Shown here in pieces: positions 1 to 5,213 of a stretch of DNA of 6,579 nucleotides. A model generated the notes under the pieces. That model was not told the origin of the DNA, ran no database searches, and saw only the letters and a list, made by a program, of their open reading frames with translations. Positions within the stretch are counted from its first letter, which is position 1, and every line of letters starts with the position of its first letter. The stretch comes from Deltaproteobacteria bacterium. Lineage in GTDB: Bacteria > UBA10199 > SPLOWO2-01-44-7. A program made the translations under genes and the position numbers. Location of the stretch: NCBI GenBank assembly GCA_016203765.1, contig JACQMB010000096.1, positions 1-6,579 of the forward strand. Reading direction: 5' to 3'.

Positions 1-1
1 G

Positions 2-979
2 GAGCGGGCGGCCTATGAGCTGGCGCTGGACAATTTTGCGGAGGGGGTCCGCTATATCGAGCCCCGTTTTGCCCCGCAATTGAACGCCCACAAAACCCTC
101 TCCATTGAGGAGGTTATGTTGAGCGTGAACAAGGGGCTCGCCCGGGCCAAAAAAGAAATCAATCAGCGTCCTGAAATTAAGTCCAAAAAAGAACCGCCGT
201 TTGAGTACGGAATCATCGGCTGTGCCATGCGCAAATTCGACGAACGGTTTTCACAATATTACGCCGATTTTATCCGGATGCATTCCCACACCCCGCCGCG
301 GGAACTCTATCCGGTGGCGGCCCTGGAAGTGGTGCGCGCCTTGGTGGCCCTGCGCGACGAGCAGGGGATTCCCGTCGTCGGTTTTGACATCGCGGGCGAG
401 GAGAAAGGCTTTCCGGCCGAGGATTATCTGGAGGCCTTCCAGTTCGCCCACAAACGGTTTTTAAAAAAGACGGTCCACGCCGGCGAGGCCTACGGGCCGC
501 CGTCAATTTTTCAGGCGATCACCGACTGCCACGCCGACCGGATCGGCCACGGGACCCATCTGTTTGAACATCACTTGATTGAGGGGATGCCGGAGGATGA
601 ACAAAAACGCTACACGGAGGAGTTGGCGCAATACATTGCGGATCGAAGGATTACGATTGAAGTTTGTTTGACCAGCAACCTCCAAACCATTCCGACGTTG
701 AAAAAACTTCAGGCCCACCCGTTGGCCGAAATGCTGGCGCATAAAATGTCGGTCACCCTCTGCACCGACAACCGGCTGGTCAGCCACACCACGGTCTGCA
801 ACGAGATCGAACAGGCCCTGGCCGCCTTTCCCATTTCCCCCGATCATTTGAAAGACATCATCATCTACGGCTTCAAGCGCAGTTTCATGGCCCTCCCCTA
901 CGCGCGCAAGCGCGAATACGTCCGCCAGTTGATTGAGTATTACGAGGCGTGTGAAAAGGAATTCAATATCGCCGTTTGA
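2..979 (+). CDS. add: Adenosine deaminase, 5'-truncated by window edge
   Basis: Cytosolic zinc enzyme of purine salvage that deaminates adenosine and deoxyadenosine to inosine and deoxyinosine. The frame is open from base 2, and its first residues (ERAAYELALDNFAEGVRYIE) match the interior of the family, so the true start and the N-terminal HxH metal motif lie to the left; the TTG at base 80 is not the start. Of 325 visible residues, HAGEA (159-163) carries a zinc histidine and the catalytic glutamate E162, RIGHG (180-184) carries the histidine that orients the water, and TDN (255-257) carries zinc ligand D256. Many family members have TDD here; the Asn variant also occurs in bacterial homologues. 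A segment around visible residues 80-105 (FSQYYADFIRMHSHTPPREL) looks like an insertion relative to E. coli Add, so the full protein should exceed the usual 330-350 residues. Deamination of a related aminopurine cannot be excluded. The last 17 bases overlap the convergent VKOR-DsbA gene. Confidence 0.93.
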   Translation, partial: ERAAYELALDNFAEGVRYIEPRFAPQLNAHKTLSIEEVMLSVNKGLARAKKEINQRPEIKSKKEPPFEYGIIGCAMRKFDERFSQYYADFIRMHSHTPPRELYPVAALEVVRALVALRDEQGIPVVGFDIAGEEKGFPAEDYLEAFQFAHKRFLKKTVHAGEAYGPPSIFQAITDCHADRIGHGTHLFEHHLIEGMPEDEQKRYTEELAQYIADRRITIEVCLTSNLQTIPTLKKLQAHPLAEMLAHKMSVTLCTDNRLVSHTTVCNEIEQALAAFPISPDHLKDIIIYGFKRSFMALPYARKREYVRQLIEYYEACEKEFNIAV

Positions 980-2117
980 TTTCTTCTTTAACCAACGCCC
1001 GCAGAATGTCGGGATCGGTCCAGTATTTGACCTGGCGATTGTTGAGCAGGATCGTCGGGGTGCTGGTGACGTGGATTTGGGTCGCGGCCTCAATGTCTTT
1101 TTTGACCTGCGCGATGGTTTCCGGGGCGTTGAGACATTCGGAAAATTCTTGTTCGTTCCAGCCGCGCGTTCCCGCCAGCTGAACAAATAATTTTTCGCCC
1201 AGTTGTTTTTGATTGCGAAAGAGATCGTCGTGGTAGCCCCAAAAATCACCCCGCCGTTCGGCGCAGACCGCGGCCTGCGCGGCCAGGCAGGCCTGGTCAT
1301 GCCCGGCAAACTGGACATTCTCGTTACAACTCTTGTCCAGCGGGTAGTGGTAATAAAAAAGGCGGACCCTGTCTTTGAATTCGATGAGTACAGGCTTCAG
1401 ATGAAAAGCGGCCTTTTTGCAAAAAGGGCACTGAAGATCGCTGAAATCGACTAATGTCACTTTGGCGTTCGGGTTTCCCCAAACGGGATTGGCGGGATCG
1501 GCCTCAAAAAGATATTCCGACTGGCGATAGTGAAATTGTAAAATCTCTTCCGGTGTGGCGGGGACTTTTCTCTCTTTCAAAACCGCATTTTGATATTGGT
1601 CTGTCCCCAGCCAGGCGAGGCCGAAGACCAGCAGTGCCGCCACGCCGAGCGCCTGGAAAGGGCCCCGAAAGGAAAAATTCTTTTTTACCAACAGGGACCA
1701 GGCGAGCAGAAGAACGATATTGACCGCGTACATCGCCGCGCAAATCAAACACAAAACCTCCAGGACAAAAAAGGAGACGTAGGCCTTGTAAAGGGTCATC
1801 GCAAAACCGGTAAGACTCATGAGCCACCCCAGCGTAGTCACTTCCCGGACCGCCTTTTCCTTGAACAAAATCGAGAGGGCCAGGAGGGCCGTCCCAAGGT
1901 AGAAAACAAGACCGAGGGCGGAGACCGGGATGCCCAAAAATCGGGCGTGGGTGGAGGCATAGGCGGCGTCGCAGTTGACAAAGGCGCTGATGTTGCAGAA
2001 ACTTTTTTCTTCGAAACCGCTCTCCAGAATCTGAAAATATTGCCGGGTGGCCAGGGCCGCTCCGGCGATGCCGATCAACGAAAAAACAACGATGGTCCAC
2101 AAAAGAATTCGTTTCAT
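963..2117 (-). CDS. VKOR-DsbA fusion, membrane disulfide-bond-forming protein
   Basis: A 384-residue protein joining a vitamin K epoxide reductase (VKOR) domain to a DsbA-like thioredoxin domain. The family oxidises periplasmic proteins and passes electrons to quinone, replacing the separate DsbB and DsbA. Hydrophobic helices lie near residues 5-25, 65-84, 93-117, 119-143 and 153-171: four for the VKOR bundle and a fifth that places the C-terminus in the periplasm. All VKOR active-site features are present: loop cysteines C41 and C49 (CX7C), a serine six residues after C49 (S55), and the C123-LI-C126 redox pair. The thioredoxin domain (about 215-384) has the C230-PF-C233 active site and the cis-proline T353-P354. 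Cysteines 264, 277, 285 and 328 are additional and probably form structural disulfides. The start is supported by GGGAGG six bases upstream. The ATG overlaps the kinase stop codon as ATGA, so translational coupling is likely. Last gene of the minus-strand train. Confidence 0.93.
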   Translation of the reverse strand: MKRILLWTIVVFSLIGIAGAALATRQYFQILESGFEEKSFCNISAFVNCDAAYASTHARFLGIPVSALGLVFYLGTALLALSILFKEKAVREVTTLGWLMSLTGFAMTLYKAYVSFFVLEVLCLICAAMYAVNIVLLLAWSLLVKKNFSFRGPFQALGVAALLVFGLAWLGTDQYQNAVLKERKVPATPEEILQFHYRQSEYLFEADPANPVWGNPNAKVTLVDFSDLQCPFCKKAAFHLKPVLIEFKDRVRLFYYHYPLDKSCNENVQFAGHDQACLAAQAAVCAERRGDFWGYHDDLFRNQKQLGEKLFVQLAGTRGWNEQEFSECLNAPETIAQVKKDIEAATQIHVTSTPTILLNNRQVKYWTDPDILRALVKEEIKRRY

Positions 2118-3424
2118 GAACGACCTCCCAGTCTTTTACCACACCACGCACAAGTGTTCCAGAAATCTTTCGCGACCCCCCAGCGGCAATGCGGGCAACG
2201 GTCGGGGAGGGCGGGGTGTTTCCAATGACGGCCGACTTTTTTGTGGCAATAAGGGCAGTAGTGCATCCAGGGCATCATCGGCCTGCGGCATTTGGGGTTG
2301 GTGCAACGGGCGGCGTAGCGTTTGTCCCGGCTGGGGCGGTTGGAGGCCTTGGCAAAACCCTCCCGGTAACACCAGGGGCAAAATTTCCAGTCGAGGTGCC
2401 GGCCATGTTCGCAATGATTGCAAAGCCCGGGCAGGGTGGTGATATTGCGAAAGCTGTTTTGCCGGTCGCCGCACCAGGGACAGGCCGTCATCCATTCGGC
2501 AATCGGCTGTTCGCATTTGCGGCATAGGTAATCGAGTTTTAATTTGCGGCTGTGGAGTTTGACGAAACTTTGAACTTTGTAGTCGCGCCAGTGGAGGCTT
2601 TCTTTTTTCTTGCGCCTTTTTTTCTTTTGTTGCGGCCTTCTCTGTTTCAGGGCCCGATGCCAGGCCTTTTCCATCTCGGCGGCATTGGGGTAACGGCGGA
2701 CCGGATTGAAGGCGGTCGCTTTTTTGATGAGGCCCACCAACGCCTGGGGGACCTTTTTTTCCAAAACACCGTGCTTCGGGTAGGGCCACTCAAAAGGCCA
2801 GGGGGGGAGTTGGTTGGTTAAAAGTTCATAGAGGAGGATGCCGGCCGAGAAGACATCGGAAGAAAAGTCGGTCAGCCCGTAGGCCTGTTCGGGGGCCATG
2901 TAGCCGATGGTGCCGGTTCCCTCCCCCTTGACCCGGGTCTGCTCGACAACCCGGGCGATCCCGAAATCGGTGATCCGCGCGGTCCCGTCTTTAAAGAGAA
3001 TCACATTTTCGGGTTTGATGTCGCGGTGGATGATTTTTTTGCGGTGGGCGTAGGCCAAAGCGCTCAAAATTTGCCCGGTGACGGCATAGACAAACCGGAC
3101 CGATTTGGGGCGCCGCATCCGGTCGGCCAGCGACTCCTTGCCGCAGAGGGTGACGATCACGAAATGGTGGTCTATTTTGTCGGCGGTCTTGATTTTGAGA
3201 ATGTTGTGGTGGTCCAGCTTGGCCAGCAGTTTGACCTCGTCCTGAAAAATCTTGCGGTGTTCCCTGGTCAGCCAGCCCGACTGGGGGATTTTGAGGGCCA
3301 CCGGAATTCCCTCCACCAGATCCTTCGCCTTCCAAACCTCCCCGAATCCCCCCTCGCCGATCCGCTTCAGGAGTTTGTATTTTCCCAGCCTGCGTCCGCG
3401 GGAGAGTTTTTTGGAAGAGGTCAT
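2114..3424 (-). CDS. Hanks-type Ser/Thr protein kinase with four C-terminal zinc ribbons
   Basis: A 436-residue soluble protein. The kinase domain (about 16-258) has every catalytic element: glycine loop GEGGFGEV (23-30), ATP lysine K45, candidate helix-C glutamate E63, HRDIKPEN (133-140) with catalytic D135, DFG (153-155), APE (177-179), and a subdomain XI arginine near 243-244. It is therefore predicted active and of the RD type. A very basic linker (about 259-275) follows, then four zinc-ribbon-like modules with cysteine pairs 301/304+315/318, 335/338+349/352, 374/379+390/393 and 410/413+425/428. The second pair of each is CPWC, CPYC or CAWC. No membrane helix, PASTA or WD domain is seen, unlike many bacterial kinases. 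The gene starts 22 bases after rpoD, and its stop overlaps the VKOR-DsbA start. The only nearby in-frame start is this ATG, with GGGAGG directly abutting it and an in-frame TAG at 3437-3439. Substrates are unknown; a role with nucleic acid or the transcription apparatus is inference. Confidence 0.93.
   Translation of the reverse strand: MTSSKKLSRGRRLGKYKLLKRIGEGGFGEVWKAKDLVEGIPVALKIPQSGWLTREHRKIFQDEVKLLAKLDHHNILKIKTADKIDHHFVIVTLCGKESLADRMRRPKSVRFVYAVTGQILSALAYAHRKKIIHRDIKPENVILFKDGTARITDFGIARVVEQTRVKGEGTGTIGYMAPEQAYGLTDFSSDVFSAGILLYELLTNQLPPWPFEWPYPKHGVLEKKVPQALVGLIKKATAFNPVRRYPNAAEMEKAWHRALKQRRPQQKKKRRKKKESLHWRDYKVQSFVKLHSRKLKLDYLCRKCEQPIAEWMTACPWCGDRQNSFRNITTLPGLCNHCEHGRHLDWKFCPWCYREGFAKASNRPSRDKRYAARCTNPKCRRPMMPWMHYCPYCHKKVGRHWKHPALPDRCPHCRWGVAKDFWNTCAWCGKRLGGRS
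2124..2129 (-). promoter_or_regulatory. Ribosome binding site of the VKOR-DsbA gene
   Basis: GGGAGG lies six bases before the ATG at 2117. It sits inside the last codons of the kinase gene (encoding its LGGRS tail), so the kinase C-terminus is partly shaped by the initiation site of the next gene. Together with the ATGA overlap this predicts translational coupling. Confidence 0.8.
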
Positions 3425-3430
3425 CCTCCC
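3425..3430 (-). promoter_or_regulatory. Shine-Dalgarno-like GGGAGG directly abutting the kinase ATG
   Basis: GGGAGG touches the ATG of the kinase gene with no spacer, whereas 5-9 bases is usual. An in-frame TAG at 3437-3439 rules out a longer form, and no ATG, GTG or TTG codon lies at an ideal distance downstream before the kinase domain begins. The site may work poorly on its own or rely on ribosomes terminating at the rpoD stop 22 bases upstream. Confidence 0.5.
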
Positions 3431-3446
3431 AGAAAACTAGCACATT

Positions 3447-5213
3447 TTACCAATCAACAAAACTCTTCAGTTTTTTGGAGCGGCTGGGGTGGCGGAGTTT
3501 GCGCAGGGCCTTGGCCTCGATCTGGCGGATCCGCTCGCGGGTAACGGAAAAGTCTTTGCCGACCTCTTCCAGGGTGTGGTCCGATTTTTCGCCGATGCCG
3601 AAGCGCATTCTTAAAACCTTCTCCTCGCGGGGGGTCAGCGTGGCCAGGACCCGGCAGGTCTGGTCGGCCAGGCTCACGTTGGTGACGGCGTCGTCGGGCG
3701 GCGTAACGGTTTTGTCCTCGATAAAATCGCCCAGGTGAGAGTCTTCCTCCTCGCCGATCGGCGTTTCCAGTGAAATGGGCTCCTTGGCGATGCGCAGGAC
3801 TTTTCTAACTTTTTCAAGGGGCAATTCCATCTTGAGGGCGATTTCTTCGGGCATCGGCTCGCGCCCCAATTCCTGAACGAGATAACGCGAAGTCCGGATC
3901 AATTTGTTGATCGTCTCAATCATGTGAACGGGAATCCGGATGGTGCGGGCCTGATCGGCAATCGCCCGGGTGATCGCCTGCCGGATCCACCAGGTGGCAT
4001 AGGTGGAAAACTTATAACCCCGTCTGTATTCGAATTTGTCGACCGCCTTCATCAGGCCGATGTTTCCTTCCTGAATCAGATCCAGAAATTGCAGGCCCCG
4101 GTTGGTGTATTTTTTGGCGATCGAAACCACCAGCCGGAGGTTGGCTTCCACCAACTCGTTTTTAGCCCGCTCCGTAAATTGAAGGGCGGCCTGGATTCGG
4201 GCATAGGTTTTCTCCAGACCCGCCTGATCCTGGCCGGCCTGGCGGATGATCTTTCGAATCTCACGGTCGGTTTCGGTATGCTCTTCCACAATGGCATCCA
4301 GCGCTTCACGGCCGAGGCCGGTATTTTTCATCATTTTGCGTTGTTGGTAGGCATTCCTCTTGTACTTTTGAACGGTCTGTTTCAGTTCCTCGGTCCCCAC
4401 CTTTAGCTTGCGGTGGCAATCGCGAAGGGTTTTTTCCTTTGTCTTCAACGTCTCAATGGTGTCGATCACATGCCGGATAATGTCCTGAACGGCGTTTTGA
4501 TTCATCTGCATCTCCCGCATAATTTCCAGCATTTGGGCCTGAAGTTCCCCCAGTTTTTTGCGCGCCGATTCCTTGCTGGCCTCCCGCAGGCGGGCATTGT
4601 TGATTTTGGAGACAAAACGCTGCGCCTTTTTGTCCAAATTTCGAAGTTTGGAAATATGTTTTAAAAAGCGGAGGCGGGCGGCCCCTTCATCCACCCCTTC
4701 CGATTCCGTGCCGAAATCCTCCACATCATCGGTGATCTGGGAGATCCGGATTTTATTTTTGGAGCTGAGTTCACCCAACTCCAAAATGGCGTTCATGCCG
4801 ATGGGAGATTCCAGAAAAATGCTCAAGACCTGGTTTTCCCCCTGTTCGATCCGTTTGGCGATTTCGACTTCCCCCTCGCGGGTCAACAACGGCACCTGGC
4901 CCATTTTGCGCAAATACATCCGGACCGGATCGGTCCCCCGGACGGCAACAACCTCCTCTTCCGCCTCGGCCTCTTTTTCCTCTTCTTTCTGTTTGGCCTT
5001 GACCTTTTGCTGGGCCTGTTTCCCCTCCTCTTCGGTGTTGACGATTTCGATGTCGAGATCGTCGAACATGGAGAGCATCGAGTCGAGGTCATCGGCGGAA
5101 ACCAGATTGGGCGGGAGGGCGTCGTTGACCTCTTCAAAGGTGAGAAAACCCTTCTCCTTGCCGCGATGGATCAGCTGTTTGACCTCTTTAATCTCTTTTT
5201 CCGCTTCCGCCAT
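3447..5213 (-). CDS. rpoD: RNA polymerase primary sigma factor, sigma-70 (RpoD)
   Basis: A 588-residue group 1 sigma factor that directs core RNA polymerase to housekeeping promoters. Region 1.1 spans about residues 8-60, followed by an acidic, Glu/Lys-rich linker (about 61-88). Region 1.2 is near 94-124 (TDPVRMYLRKMGQVPLLTRE). A long, charged, helical non-conserved region fills about 130-340. Region 2 (about 347-421) includes the core-binding segment GLQFLDLIQEGNIGLMKAVD and the -10 recognition/melting segment YKFSTYATWWIRQAITRAIA. Region 3 (about 425-500) includes the 3.2 finger SLETPIGEEEDSHLGDFIED. Region 4 (about 518-576) ends in the -35 recognition helix VTRERIRQIEAKALRKLRHP. Regions 1.1 and 1.2 together with the full length separate it from RpoS/RpoH-type factors. 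The ATG has GGAGG nine bases upstream, inside the end of dnaG, which it overlaps by 26 bases. The dnaG-rpoD order is that of the macromolecular synthesis operon. Confidence 0.97.
   Translation of the reverse strand: MAEAEKEIKEVKQLIHRGKEKGFLTFEEVNDALPPNLVSADDLDSMLSMFDDLDIEIVNTEEEGKQAQQKVKAKQKEEEKEAEAEEEVVAVRGTDPVRMYLRKMGQVPLLTREGEVEIAKRIEQGENQVLSIFLESPIGMNAILELGELSSKNKIRISQITDDVEDFGTESEGVDEGAARLRFLKHISKLRNLDKKAQRFVSKINNARLREASKESARKKLGELQAQMLEIMREMQMNQNAVQDIIRHVIDTIETLKTKEKTLRDCHRKLKVGTEELKQTVQKYKRNAYQQRKMMKNTGLGREALDAIVEEHTETDREIRKIIRQAGQDQAGLEKTYARIQAALQFTERAKNELVEANLRLVVSIAKKYTNRGLQFLDLIQEGNIGLMKAVDKFEYRRGYKFSTYATWWIRQAITRAIADQARTIRIPVHMIETINKLIRTSRYLVQELGREPMPEEIALKMELPLEKVRKVLRIAKEPISLETPIGEEEDSHLGDFIEDKTVTPPDDAVTNVSLADQTCRVLATLTPREEKVLRMRFGIGEKSDHTLEEVGKDFSVTRERIRQIEAKALRKLRHPSRSKKLKSFVDW

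Noticed and set aside
80..82. TTG as the add start
   Set aside because: The 26 codons upstream in the same frame encode conserved family sequence including NFAEGVRYIEPRFAP, so the gene begins outside the window.
898..925. CGCGC-rich inverted repeat near the end of add, considered as a terminator for the minus-strand operon
   Set aside because: The stem is only about five base pairs with a tiny loop, and no T-tract follows in the minus direction.
503..1318. Long minus-strand open frame of 271 codons spanning the add/VKOR-DsbA junction
   Set aside because: It runs antisense to add and in a wrong frame of the VKOR-DsbA gene. Its composition is typical of shadow frames and it has no recognisable domain.
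1504..2151. Minus-strand 215-codon frame overlapping the VKOR-DsbA gene
   Set aside because: It is an out-of-frame shadow; the real frame carries all VKOR motifs and a good ribosome binding site.
1590..2228. Plus-strand open frame of 212 codons opposite the VKOR-DsbA gene
   Set aside because: It is antisense to a well-supported gene, low-complexity (Gly/Gln/Arg/Lys) and has no motif.
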